Shown: positions 33,474 through 42,272 of the stretch, one piece after another
How the letters are laid out: the number at the start of each line of letters is the position of its first letter
How positions within the stretch are numbered: position 1 is the first letter of the stretch
Source of the DNA: JAEUMG01 sp046349315
GTDB taxonomy: Bacteria > Pseudomonadota > Alphaproteobacteria > Rhizobiales > Aestuariivirgaceae
NCBI GenBank assembly: GCA_046349315.1
Contig: JAXMCQ010000005.1
Coordinates: 191,127-255,126 of the forward strand
DNA: 64,000 bases
Reading direction: 5' to 3'
The notes under the pieces: model-generated
What the model was told of the DNA's origin: nothing
Database searches by the model: none
The model's input: the letters and a program-made list of their open reading frames with translations, nothing else
Position numbers and translations under genes: made by a program

Positions 33474-33764
33474 CTATAACTCTTCCCATGTGTTGCGACG
33501 CGCGCCGTGAATGATCCGGAGGATAACAACCTCGCCCGCAAAAATCTTGTAGTAAAGCACATAGGGTTAGCGAAGCAGCGGGAGACGCCTGACACCCGGT
33601 CTGTCTGCAATCTCCCGCGCAGACATCGGAAATTGCGCGATTCGTTTGACTACATTGTCCAGTCGCTGAACAAATTGACGAGCAGCAGCCGGATTGTTGG
33701 TTTCGATATCTACGAGAATTGCTTCAAGTTCGACCAGCGCTAGTCTCGAAAACCGGACTCTCAT
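33474..33764 (-). pseudogene. RelE/ParE-family toxin gene broken by one in-frame stop codon
   Basis: The reading frame encodes MRVRFSRLALVELEAILVDI, then AAARQFVQRLDNVVKRIAQF and ADRPGVRRLPLLR, then TAA at 33567-33569, and then continues in the same frame as PYVLYYKIFAGEVVILRIIH and GARRNTWEEL to a normal TAG at 33474-33476. The whole frame gives 96 codons, the usual ParE length, and the residue expected at the stop is Tyr (LRYPYVLYY in relatives). So a single nonsense mutation removes the C-terminal core strands. Its ATG overlaps the antitoxin stop (ATGA). A 65-residue truncated product could be made but should be inactive. Confidence 0.85.
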
Positions 33765-33991
33765 CCGCGTCGATATTTGGCCAGCAGCTTCTCAACTTCC
33801 TGCTCCGTCGCGATCTCGCCCCGCTCCACGGCCGCTAGCCCTTCATCGATTGCATGCAGTTCCTCTGTCGTCGCGCGATAGGGACCAGCCCGCCGTTCCT
33901 CGATTTCAAGCGCGATCTGAGCAAGTTCCTCTTGATCCTCCCGCGGCCACCGGGCAATGCGGATCAGCATCTGTTTGATTTCTGCATTCAT
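33761..33991 (-). CDS. Antitoxin of ParD/RelB-like type
   Basis: A 76-residue acidic protein (LIRIARWPREDQEELAQIAL, IEERRAGPYRATTEELHAID, EGEx-type tail ending VEKLLAKYRRG) directly upstream of and overlapping the ParE-like toxin frame. The content and gene order fit antitoxins of type II systems. With the toxin broken it would be an orphan antitoxin that may still autoregulate its promoter. The family assignment rests mainly on context. Confidence 0.75.
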   Translation of the reverse strand: MNAEIKQMLIRIARWPREDQEELAQIALEIEERRAGPYRATTEELHAIDEGLAAVERGEIATEQEVEKLLAKYRRG

Positions 33992-34089
33992 ATCGAAAGA
34001 TTACCACGATAACTTTCTTACGGAAAGTATTGCATGATGTTCATTGCAGGCTACGCTCGTCAAAATCACAAGCCGCTGGAGCAACGCAC

Positions 34090-34650
34090 ATGGAATGGCT
34101 GAACGAGCCGAAACTATGGAAGGCCTCTGGCGATAGGATCACGCTTACGACTGAGGACAGGACCGATTTCTGGCAGAACACCTTCTACGGCTTTCAGCAC
34201 GATAACGGTCATTTCTACTTCGACAGGGTCACCGGCGATTTCACGGCCGAAGTGTCATTCACCGCTGCCTATGAGCAGCTCTACGACCAGGCCGGACTCA
34301 TGCTGCGCTTATCCGAACATCACTGGATCAAGGCCGGCGTCGAATTCGTCGACGGGAAATGCAGGCTGGCGACGGTTCTGACGCGCGACTTGTCCGACTG
34401 GGCCTTAGGCCCGGAAGTTGATCGGCGCGCCAAGCTGCGCTTGCGCATGATACGCCTGAATGACGCCGTCTGCGTACAATGGGCACCTGAAGATCCTGCG
34501 ACGCCCTACGAGACCTTGCGGCTTGGTCCGATATCGCACGGTAGTGCGATGGTGGGGCCCATGTCCTGCTCGCCAACCCGGGCCGGCTTGGTTACAACCT
34601 TTACGCACTTCCGCATTGGGCCGGCTGTCGATTTCGCCAGCGCAGTCTGA
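34090..34650 (+). CDS. DUF1349 domain protein (concanavalin-like fold)
   Basis: A 186-residue cytoplasmic protein with the DUF1349 layout: WLNEPKLWKASGDRITLTTE, TDFWQNTFYGF, NGHFYFDRVTGDFTAEV, YDQAGLMLRLSEHHWIKAGV and a C-terminal SPTRAGLVTTFTHFRIGPA. The fold is a laminin-G/concanavalin-like beta sandwich, often encoded near carbohydrate genes; activity is unknown. I chose the ATG at 34090 because GGAG is spaced 8 bp before it; an in-frame ATG at 34030 lacks support. It lies 30 bp upstream of the DUF3604 gene and is probably co-transcribed. Confidence 0.85.
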   Translation: MEWLNEPKLWKASGDRITLTTEDRTDFWQNTFYGFQHDNGHFYFDRVTGDFTAEVSFTAAYEQLYDQAGLMLRLSEHHWIKAGVEFVDGKCRLATVLTRDLSDWALGPEVDRRAKLRLRMIRLNDAVCVQWAPEDPATPYETLRLGPISHGSAMVGPMSCSPTRAGLVTTFTHFRIGPAVDFASAV

Positions 34651-34680
34651 TGGCCTGACGGCAATAATGAGGACGGCAAC

Positions 34681-36942
34681 ATGCCTTACTCGCACTACCG
34701 GCCGGAACTCATGGGGCGGGCGACGCTTGCGCCCTCGGGTTCCTTCGAGGCGGGCTCGTATCAATCGTTCGAACTTGTCTATACGGCGGGTCCGTTTGGC
34801 ATCGACGATACCGGATCGATCAAGATCGCGTTTCGTTTCGCCACCGACTTCGGCCCGGTGCAGTTCGACGATCCCAAGGCGCCAGGCTACACGACGGCGG
34901 AAGCCTCGAACGGCGCCACGCTCGAATGCAAATGGGAGTTCAAGCGCAATATCAGGCCGTGGAGCCGCTCGCTTTATATTGGCGTGATGAAACACTTCCT
35001 GAAGCCCGGCGACACGATCACGGTACGATTTGGCGACCGCCGCTTCGGCTCGCCCGGCATTCGCCTCCAGACTTATTGCGAAGCGGCTTTCGAATTCCGG
35101 GTCTTCGTCGACGCCATAGCGACCTACGACTATGTCGCGCTCCCCGAGAGCCCGAAGATCGCCATCCTGCCCGGACCACCCGCGACGTGGCAGGCCCTGC
35201 TGCCCACCATGCTCCGGGCCGGCGAAGAATTCCGCCTCGTCGTCAAGGCGACCGACAAATGGGGCAATGCCACGAACCGAGCTGCGCGTGAAATGCTCTT
35301 GGAATCGAACCTGCCGGTCGAAGGGCTGCCCGAGAAGCTCCGCATCGAAGACGGACAATTCGCGATAGTCATCCCTGGGCTGAAAATCCAAGAGCCAGGA
35401 ACGCTCTCGGTCATAATTCGGGACCCCACGGGCGCGGAAGTCTGCCGCTCAAACCCGATGCAGATCGCGGAGAAGTCTGCCGCGCTTGTGCATTTCTGGG
35501 GCGATACGCACGGCCAGTCGAACGAGACGCTGGGAACGAACACCACACGCGAATATTTCGAGTTTGGGCGCGACCGCGCCTTTCTCGACGTAATCGGCCA
35601 CCAGGGCAACGATTTCCAGATCACCGGAGAATTCTGGCGCGAGCTCAATGCACTGACCCGGGAATTCGATGTCTCCGGGAAGTTCGTCTGCATTCCAGGC
35701 TATGAGTGGAGCGCCAACACGGCGGTCGGCGGCGATCGCAACGTCCATTACCGCCATGAAGGCGAGACTATCCACCGTTCAAGCCATGCGCAGATCTGGG
35801 GTGGCGAAGACATGGCGGATGAGAATACTGACTGTCATGACGCACATGAGCTCTTCCGCAAGCTCGCAGGCAAGGATTGCGTTGTCGTGGCGCATGCTGG
35901 TGGGCGCTATGCCGATGTGGCGTTCGCCCATGACGGACGGATCGAGACCGCCGTCGAGGTTCACTCCGCCTGGGGAACCTTCGAATGGATACTCCGCGAC
36001 GCTTTTGAGCGGAACTACCGGGTGGGCGTCGTGTGCAATTCGGATGGGCATAAGGGACGGCCAGGCGCCGATTTTCCGGGAGCCTCTTTTTTCGGCGCGA
36101 CCGGCGGCCTGACCTGTTTCCTGGCACCAAGCCTCGATCGCGACGCCATCTTCGAGGCGATGCGTCGCCGCCGCCATTATGGCACGACCGGCAACCGCAT
36201 GATCCTCGATGTCGCGGTGCATCTCGCGGAAGACGGCGACAGTTTCCTACGCGATCCGATGGTCTTTCCCGATGCGCCATACGAGCGGACACGCCACCTC
36301 ATCATGGGCGATATCGCAAGGTTGCGTTCCGGAGAGGCCGAGCTCGTTGTGAACGCAATTGGTTCGGCGCCGATCGAGAGGCTCGACATCTTCGACGGCC
36401 TCGACCTCATCGAGACCATTCACCCCTACGGTGAGGAGGAACTCGGTTCGCGGATTCGCCTGATCTACGAAGGTTCCGAATATAGGGGCCGTGCGCGCAC
36501 AACGGTGTGGGACGGCAGTCTCGGCATCTCGGGCAACACGATCCTCACCGCAACGATGATCAACAACTGGAATCTCGATCGCGGGATTCAGACCCAAACC
36601 GGCTCGGGCATCGCCTGGAAGGCGGTGACCACCGGCAATTTCGGCGGCATCGATTTCACGCTCGCGGATCGCGATGCGGGCCGGCTCTCAGTCGCCACCA
36701 AACATATCCAGGTTGAAACCGCGATCGCCGATATCGGCCTTGAGGACATGACGTTCGAGGCAGGCGGTCTCGAACGAAGGATCAGGCTCTGCCGCTTGCC
36801 GGACCGGTTGAACAAGCGCGAAATCTCGCTACGGCGGCCAGTTAGACTTCACCATGATCGCGACACCCGCCTGTTTGTGCGTGTGACGCAGGAAGATGGC
36901 CACCGGGCGTGGTCGAGCCCGATCTATCTGTTCCGAAGTTAG
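34681..36942 (+). CDS. DUF3604 (PHP-like metal-dependent hydrolase) domain protein
   Basis: A 753-residue protein without a signal peptide. The first about 270 residues form beta-rich domains (two sandwich-like repeats). From about residue 273 come PHP-type metal motifs: HFWGDTHGQS, IGHQGNDFQI, IPGYEWSANT, VVAHAGGRYADV and CNSDGHKGRPG, giving several His/Asp ligands in the usual order. A C-terminal beta domain follows. DUF3604 proteins are predicted metallohydrolases of unknown substrate. GAGG precedes the ATG. Paired with the DUF1349 gene. Confidence 0.85.
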   Translation: MPYSHYRPELMGRATLAPSGSFEAGSYQSFELVYTAGPFGIDDTGSIKIAFRFATDFGPVQFDDPKAPGYTTAEASNGATLECKWEFKRNIRPWSRSLYIGVMKHFLKPGDTITVRFGDRRFGSPGIRLQTYCEAAFEFRVFVDAIATYDYVALPESPKIAILPGPPATWQALLPTMLRAGEEFRLVVKATDKWGNATNRAAREMLLESNLPVEGLPEKLRIEDGQFAIVIPGLKIQEPGTLSVIIRDPTGAEVCRSNPMQIAEKSAALVHFWGDTHGQSNETLGTNTTREYFEFGRDRAFLDVIGHQGNDFQITGEFWRELNALTREFDVSGKFVCIPGYEWSANTAVGGDRNVHYRHEGETIHRSSHAQIWGGEDMADENTDCHDAHELFRKLAGKDCVVVAHAGGRYADVAFAHDGRIETAVEVHSAWGTFEWILRDAFERNYRVGVVCNSDGHKGRPGADFPGASFFGATGGLTCFLAPSLDRDAIFEAMRRRRHYGTTGNRMILDVAVHLAEDGDSFLRDPMVFPDAPYERTRHLIMGDIARLRSGEAELVVNAIGSAPIERLDIFDGLDLIETIHPYGEEELGSRIRLIYEGSEYRGRARTTVWDGSLGISGNTILTATMINNWNLDRGIQTQTGSGIAWKAVTTGNFGGIDFTLADRDAGRLSVATKHIQVETAIADIGLEDMTFEAGGLERRIRLCRLPDRLNKREISLRRPVRLHHDRDTRLFVRVTQEDGHRAWSSPIYLFRS

Positions 36943-36980
36943 TGCGGCAGCATACGCGCGACGCAGCCCAACGGAGACCG

Positions 36981-37943
36981 ATGATGCCCATGGCGGCTCG
37001 AGTATCTGCATCACCGGTACTCCTCGCCATTGTGCTCGCGCTGGGCGCCAGCCAGACGGCTGCATCGGCAGACTTCGTCGGCCTCGTCGACATTGGCGAT
37101 GGCCGGAAGATGTATCTCGAATGCCGCGGCGCGGGGGCGCCGACGGTTGTCTTGGTCTCGGGCAAGGGCAACGGCGCGGCTGACTGGAGCGAAATCCTCG
37201 ATCCCGCCGATCCGGCACACGAGGCCGATTACGATGCCGTGGCCTGGGGCAAGGGCGACCTGCATCAAAGCGCCTCGGCGGTATTTCCGATGGTGTCGCG
37301 CTTCACCCGCGTCTGCGCCTATGACCGCCCGGACGTAAGGCGGGACGGGCCGGATCGTTCTACTTCGATTGCCCAGCCGCACAGCGCCGACCAGGCAGCC
37401 GACGACCTCCATCGGTTGCTGGTGGCCGCGGGCGAAGCCGGCCCCTTTGTGCTTGTGCCCCATTCCTATGGAGGTTTGATCGCCACGCTATTCGCGCGGA
37501 CCTGGCCCGCCGAAGTCGCCGGCCTGGTCATGGTCGACGCCGCAACGCCACTCATCCGGCAGGTCGCGCGCCCGGAAGCCGTGACGAAATGGGACGAGGC
37601 CAACAAGGCGTCGTCACCGGAAGCGCCCGAGGCGATCATGCTCATCGACGCCTTCGCCAAGATCGATGCTGCGCCGCCGCTGCGCGAAATGCCGATGGTG
37701 GTGCTCAGCTCCGACAAGCCTTGGCAGCCGCCGTCAGCAACGAAGGCTGATCCCGCTGCCGGCGTCACTTTCGCGGATTGGCAAGCATCGCAGGAACTAC
37801 TCGCGGCATCGCTCAACGCCCAGCTCATCACCAAGACGAAGAGCGGTCACAATATCTACGCCTACTCGCCGCAGCGCGTCATCGATGCAATCCGTGACGT
37901 CGTCGATGCCGTGCGCGCTGGAGAGACACGGTTGGTGCCGTGA
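36981..37943 (+). CDS. Exported alpha/beta-hydrolase
   Basis: A 320-residue hydrolase with an N-terminal signal peptide (hydrophobic LLAIVLALGASQTAASA, cleavage before DFVGLVD). The catalytic nucleophile is in VLVPHSYGGLIA and the catalytic His in TKSGHNIYAYSP near the C-terminus; the oxyanion region is VVLVSGKGNGAADW. I chose the ATG at 36981 after ACGGAGACCG; the longer frame starts inside the previous gene. It is probably secreted to the periplasm and cleaves an ester or amide. It lies 38 bp after the DUF3604 gene, so could be co-transcribed. Confidence 0.87.
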   Translation: MMPMAARVSASPVLLAIVLALGASQTAASADFVGLVDIGDGRKMYLECRGAGAPTVVLVSGKGNGAADWSEILDPADPAHEADYDAVAWGKGDLHQSASAVFPMVSRFTRVCAYDRPDVRRDGPDRSTSIAQPHSADQAADDLHRLLVAAGEAGPFVLVPHSYGGLIATLFARTWPAEVAGLVMVDAATPLIRQVARPEAVTKWDEANKASSPEAPEAIMLIDAFAKIDAAPPLREMPMVVLSSDKPWQPPSATKADPAAGVTFADWQASQELLAASLNAQLITKTKSGHNIYAYSPQRVIDAIRDVVDAVRAGETRLVP

Positions 37944-37967
37944 GTGGTGGTTGGATGTCAGGAATAC

Positions 37968-38885
37968 TCACGAGTTCGGGTCGACGGCGCGGAGCGGCGT
38001 TCTGAGCCGCGGATCGTCGTGCCACTGCCAATAAGTGTCGCGGATCTTCGTTGAGAGCGGCCCGGGCCGGTCATTGCCCATGATGCGGGTCATGACCCGC
38101 GAGATCGGCATGACCCCGCCGGCCGTGGAAGAGATGAAGACTTCATCGGCGTCTTCCAACTCGGCACGCGTGATCGGCGCGATGGCCGCGGGGATGCCAA
38201 GGCTGTCGCAGATTTCAAGCACGGTCTTGCGCGTGATACCGCCGAGACTGCCGCGATCCGGCGTTTTAGCCTTGCCATCCTTCAAGACGAAGACATTGAA
38301 GCCCGGGCCTTCGGCGACGAAGCCCTCCGCGTCGCAATTGACGCTCGTATCGAAGCCCTCTTCATGCGCCTCGAGAATCCCTGAGGTGAGATCGCTCCAC
38401 TGATAGTTCTTAACCGTCGGGTCGACGGAACTGTCGGGAACGCGCGGCGTGCTGGCGATCCACAAATGCGCGCCGCGCGCCTGCACATCCTTCGGAATGA
38501 CATCGATCCACGGCACGGCATAGGCGATGAGATAATTCTCGCAATCGGCGGGCCGCCGCGAGCCGAACACGCGTGGGCGTCCCCGCGTCGTCACCATGGC
38601 GACGAAGGCGTCGCTCAATCCTGCAAGCCCGACGCAGTGATGCAAGACATCGGCAATGCCGTTGCGGTCCTCGGCGATCTTCAGCCGCCGCTTCTCCATG
38701 GACCGCTCGAAACGGTCGAGATGGTCCTCGAGCCGGAAGAAGGCGCCCTTCCACACATGTACGACGTCATAGACGACATCGGAGCGCGTGAAGCCCCAAT
38801 CGGTCACCGGGATTGCCGCCTCGGCGATCGGTATGTAACGGTCTTTGACATAGGCTGCGCCGGCGGCGAAACGCGGATCGGACAT
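37968..38885 (-). CDS. Aminotransferase class IV (D-amino acid/branched-chain type)
   Basis: A 305-residue PLP fold-type IV enzyme. The PLP lysine is in DPTVKNYQWSD (near residue 164), followed by SVNCDAEGFVAEGPGFNVFV and SLGGITRKTVLEI, a pattern shared by D-amino acid transaminase, branched-chain transaminase and (R)-amine transaminases. ADEVFISSTAGGVMPISR is the typical C-terminal cofactor-binding segment. The N-terminal DWGFTRSDVVYDVVHVWKG is normal. The substrate is not determined. It is convergent with the hydrolase at 37943. Confidence 0.88.
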   Translation of the reverse strand: MSDPRFAAGAAYVKDRYIPIAEAAIPVTDWGFTRSDVVYDVVHVWKGAFFRLEDHLDRFERSMEKRRLKIAEDRNGIADVLHHCVGLAGLSDAFVAMVTTRGRPRVFGSRRPADCENYLIAYAVPWIDVIPKDVQARGAHLWIASTPRVPDSSVDPTVKNYQWSDLTSGILEAHEEGFDTSVNCDAEGFVAEGPGFNVFVLKDGKAKTPDRGSLGGITRKTVLEICDSLGIPAAIAPITRAELEDADEVFISSTAGGVMPISRVMTRIMGNDRPGPLSTKIRDTYWQWHDDPRLRTPLRAVDPNS

Positions 38886-39082
38886 GGAGCACCCTTTGAA
38901 CTTGGCCTCGCGAAATGGCCATAGATCCGGGCGGATTGCAATTGTCCGGCACGTCCGAAGCCGCTTGATTAAGAAGCAGAAAGGTCACGCGGCTTTGATT
39001 GCCGTGACCCGGCCTTTCCCATATGTCTCGGTGCCGCGGCGCTCGCGCCGCACCGAATCGCTCGCTCAAAAGGAGCCCGCCC

Positions 39083-40339
39083 GTGTTTGTTTCGTTCTTC
39101 CCGCGGCCGAAGTCATTTGCATGGTCCGCCGCAGCGTGGACCCTTGCCGTCATCCTTTTCTGGTTTCTAGGCGGCGGCTCGCAACTGGGCGCGATCTTCG
39201 GTCTGGGCCCCTTGCCGGAAGGAACCCAGCCCGTCATTGGCGTTTCGCGCTTCTGGTCAGGGCCCTTCATCTGGTTCTACATCTATTATGCGGCCGCCGT
39301 GCTGATCTTCGCCGCCTGCTGGCGCTTCTACGCGCCACACCCTTGGATGACGTGGTCAATCCTGGGCTCGGCGCTCATCGTTTTCGTCACCTATTTTCAG
39401 GTGCAAGTGAGCGTTGCCATCAATGCGTGGTACGGCCCATTCTACGATCTGATCCAGCAGGCCCTCACTAAACCTGGCACGGTGCAACTGAGTGACTTCT
39501 ACGCCCAGCTCGCGACCTTTGCGGGCATAGCCTTCGTTGCCGTCGTGGTCGGCGTGCTTAACCGCTTCTTCGTCAGCCACTATATCTTTCGCTGGCGCAC
39601 GGCGATGAACAACCATTACATCCGCCGTTGGAAAACCATCCGCGTTATTGAAGGCGCATCCCAGCGCGTCCAGGACGACACGATGCGTTTTTCGACGACC
39701 ATGGAGAGTCTCGGCGTCAATCTTATCGATTCGATCATGACCCTGATCGCCTTCCTGCCAGTGCTGCTGAAATTGTCCGCCAATGTCACTGAGCTGCCAT
39801 TGGTTGGACATGTTCCCTATGCTCTGGTTGTCGTCGCCATAGCGTGGTCGCTGTTCGGCACCCTCCTGCTAGCGCTCGTCGGCTTCAAGCTTCCCGGCCT
39901 CCAGTTCCGCAATCAGCGGGTCGAGGCCGCCTACCGCAAGGAACTGGTCTTCGGCGAGGACGACATCCAACGCGCCCAGCCAATGACGGTTGCCGAACTC
40001 TTCTCATTCGTGCGCCGCAATTATTTCCGCCTTTACTTCCACTACATGTATTTCAACGTCGCACGGATCTTCTATCTGCAGGCAGACAATATCTTTCCTT
40101 ATGTCGTGCTAGGCCCGACCATCGTGGCCGGCAAAATCACCCTTGGCGCGATGAACCAGATTCTCAATGCCTTCGGCCAGGTGCGCGATTCCTTCCAGTA
40201 TCTGGTGAATTCTTGGACGACGATCGTCGAGCTTCTCTCCATTTACAAGCGCTTGCGCTCGCTCGATGCGACGATCGAGGGCGAACCCCTGCCCGAAATC
40301 GACCAGCACTATCTCGAAGGCAAACCGGCGGAGGTCTAA
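39083..40339 (+). CDS. bacA: SbmA/BacA family peptide transporter
   Basis: Inner-membrane proton-driven importer of peptides and peptide antibiotics, 418 residues, with about seven hydrophobic helices. FVSFFPRPKSFAWSAAAW at the start, then FQVQVSVAINAWYGPFYDLI, RWRTAMNNHYIRRW, EGASQRVQDDTMRFS and NQRVEAAYRKELVFGEDD are signatures of SbmA/BacA. In rhizobia BacA is needed for bacteroid survival. I chose the GTG at 39083, with AAGGAG 8 bp before it; an ATG at 39023 would add 20 unlike residues. The 3' end overlaps the convergent gene by 4 bp. The call is secure at family level; SbmA-like YddA is less likely because no ATPase domain is present. Confidence 0.92.
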   Translation: MFVSFFPRPKSFAWSAAAWTLAVILFWFLGGGSQLGAIFGLGPLPEGTQPVIGVSRFWSGPFIWFYIYYAAAVLIFAACWRFYAPHPWMTWSILGSALIVFVTYFQVQVSVAINAWYGPFYDLIQQALTKPGTVQLSDFYAQLATFAGIAFVAVVVGVLNRFFVSHYIFRWRTAMNNHYIRRWKTIRVIEGASQRVQDDTMRFSTTMESLGVNLIDSIMTLIAFLPVLLKLSANVTELPLVGHVPYALVVVAIAWSLFGTLLLALVGFKLPGLQFRNQRVEAAYRKELVFGEDDIQRAQPMTVAELFSFVRRNYFRLYFHYMYFNVARIFYLQADNIFPYVVLGPTIVAGKITLGAMNQILNAFGQVRDSFQYLVNSWTTIVELLSIYKRLRSLDATIEGEPLPEIDQHYLEGKPAEV

Positions 40340-41025
40340 GCTTCTGACAAGGCAAGCAGCAGTCGTTTGAGGGCGCTCCGAAGCGCCGGATCGCTCTCTT
40401 TTGCGGCTAGGGCGCCGACCGCATCCATCGCTCGCTGTCTCGCCTTTTCGGCCAGCAGCGGAGAAAGACCGCGCAGGCGCAGGCTGAGTGCGTCCGCAAG
40501 TTCGAGTCGCTGCTGGTCGGAGTAGATGGACCCTTCGCCGAGCGATGCAACGACGCCGTCCAATGTCGTCGACCATGCATTGCTGGGCGCAGCGCCCGCC
40601 GCACGTGACAGTAGGACTGCATCGTCCAGTGCCGCCAGCGTGAAGACCTGCACGCGGGTGAGTTCTTCCGCCAATGGCTCGCCGACTTGCACGGAGATAT
40701 TGTAGGCGGCGCGTATCTCGCCCAGTGCCGACAGCATCAAGCGTATCTCGGCGAGCTTGTCGCTATCGGAAAGCGATGCATCCCTGAGACGCGTGAGATT
40801 GTCGGGACTGACCAGCCGATCGAATACCGCGCGCATGTCGGCCTCGCGCCGATGCGGCAACGCCCTATTGCCGTTGAAATGCACGAAATAGAACTGGACA
40901 TACTCGTTCTTGGTCCACGCCTGGTCGGGCGAGGGATAAAGCGACGCCCCGGGCGATTCCGCGCGTGCAACGAGCATCATGAGGGTCGCGAACGGCACGC
41001 TAAAGGCAAGACCACGCATGTGCAT
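40336..41025 (-). CDS. Exported protein of unknown function
   Basis: A 229-residue protein that I do not recognise. The first about 23 residues look like a Sec signal (MHMRGLAFSVPFATLMMLVARA, cleavage near ARA/ES). The rest is largely alpha-helical, rich in Ala/Leu/Arg/Asp, without cysteines or metal motifs. The start is supported by GGAGG 5 bp upstream of the ATG at 41025. It overlaps the 3' end of bacA by 4 bp on the opposite strand and is divergent from the aminotransferase at 41088. Confidence 0.7.
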   Translation of the reverse strand: MHMRGLAFSVPFATLMMLVARAESPGASLYPSPDQAWTKNEYVQFYFVHFNGNRALPHRREADMRAVFDRLVSPDNLTRLRDASLSDSDKLAEIRLMLSALGEIRAAYNISVQVGEPLAEELTRVQVFTLAALDDAVLLSRAAGAAPSNAWSTTLDGVVASLGEGSIYSDQQRLELADALSLRLRGLSPLLAEKARQRAMDAVGALAAKESDPALRSALKRLLLALSEA

Positions 41026-41087
41026 GATGGCCTCCTAAGGTGGATACGCCCTTTGCCTCGCGCCGACCATTGGTCTAGCAACGCGCG

Positions 41088-42188
41088 ATGACCCTGAAGC
41101 CGCATCCCACTCTCGACCCGCCGCGCCGTCCCGCCTTCGCTCTGCCGGTGCCGCCCGCCGGCAAGCGATTGATCAGCCTTGCCATCAATGAGAGCGCCTA
41201 TGGCGCCTCCCCCCGTGCCACCGAAGCGGCAATCGCACGGCTTTCCGCCCCGCACCGCTACCCCGATCCCTCCAGCAACGATTTGCGCCGCGCAATCGGC
41301 TCGGCATTCGATCTCGACTTCGAGCGCATCCTCTGCGGCAACGGTTCGGAAGAACTGCTCGACGTGATTGGCCGGCTTTTCGCGCGCCCCGGCGATCGTA
41401 TCATCATGTCGCAATCGGGTTTCTTCCAGTTCGCATTGGTGGCGACCCGCCTTGGCGCCGAACTCACGCGTGCGCCCGAACGCGACCTTATCACCAATGT
41501 CGACGGACTGCTGGCACTCGCCACGCCTCAAGCGAAACTCGTCTATCTCGCCATTCCGAATAATCCGACCGGCCTTGCGATGCCCGTCTCGGAAGTCCGC
41601 CGCCTCCATGCTGCGTTGCCATCGCATGTCGTGCTGGTGCTCGATCTCGCCTATGGCGAATATCTGCCGCCGGCCGATCTGGCAGCACTCATGCGGCTTG
41701 CCACTGACAGCGAGAATGTCGTCGCGACGCGCACCTTCTCCAAGGCTTACGGTCTTGCCGCCTTGCGCGCCGGCTGGGCATTGGCGCCCGAATGGATGAT
41801 GCCGGGCCTCAATCTCCTGCGCGGTGTCGGCAATATCAACGCGCCGGCCCAGGCCGCCGCCATAGCCGCGCTTGCCGACCGCGAATTCCTCGACCATGTC
41901 GTCGATGAAACGGCAAAGGAGCGCGCTTTCCTGAGCACACATCTTGCCCGGCTTGGCCTTCGCCATGTGAAGGGTCTCGGCAATTTCCTGTTGACGGAGT
42001 TTCCGGACCAGGACGGCCGGCGCGCCCAGGACTTCATCGCCTTCGCCATGCGCGAGGAAGGCATTTGGCTGAGGCCGGTCGGCGAGCCGGGTTTTCCCAA
42101 TCATAGCCGGATCGGCCTTGGCACGAGGACTGAGAACGAATTGGTGGTGGCGACCTTGGGCCGTTTCCTCGCCGCACCCCAGCCCTAA
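41088..42188 (+). CDS. Aminotransferase class I/II, histidinol-phosphate aminotransferase-like
   Basis: A 366-residue PLP fold-type I enzyme. ISLAINESAYGASPRATEA, CGNGSEELLDVI, IPNNPTGLAMP, LDLAYGEYL and the PLP lysine in TRTFSKAYGLAALRAGW follow the HisC-like subgroup. The C-terminal Arg for the carboxylate is in SRIGLGT. HisC paralogs outside the his operon often transaminate aromatic amino acids or cobalamin/other precursors, so hisC is not assigned. No RBS of note. It lies 84 bp upstream of the Liv-type binding protein gene but need not be co-regulated. Confidence 0.88.
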   Translation: MTLKPHPTLDPPRRPAFALPVPPAGKRLISLAINESAYGASPRATEAAIARLSAPHRYPDPSSNDLRRAIGSAFDLDFERILCGNGSEELLDVIGRLFARPGDRIIMSQSGFFQFALVATRLGAELTRAPERDLITNVDGLLALATPQAKLVYLAIPNNPTGLAMPVSEVRRLHAALPSHVVLVLDLAYGEYLPPADLAALMRLATDSENVVATRTFSKAYGLAALRAGWALAPEWMMPGLNLLRGVGNINAPAQAAAIAALADREFLDHVVDETAKERAFLSTHLARLGLRHVKGLGNFLLTEFPDQDGRRAQDFIAFAMREEGIWLRPVGEPGFPNHSRIGLGTRTENELVVATLGRFLAAPQP

Positions 42189-42272
42189 GGGTGGGGATTG
42201 CCCCGTTGCGGCCAGAAGTGACAGAATGTATTTCAAGTCTCAACTAATCCAAAAACCCAGGGAGGAACTAGG

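Noticed and set aside
33507..33743. A 78-codon plus-strand open frame over the toxin remnant
   Set aside because: It is the complement of the ParE-like frame; the minus strand shows family sequence and overlaps the antitoxin stop.
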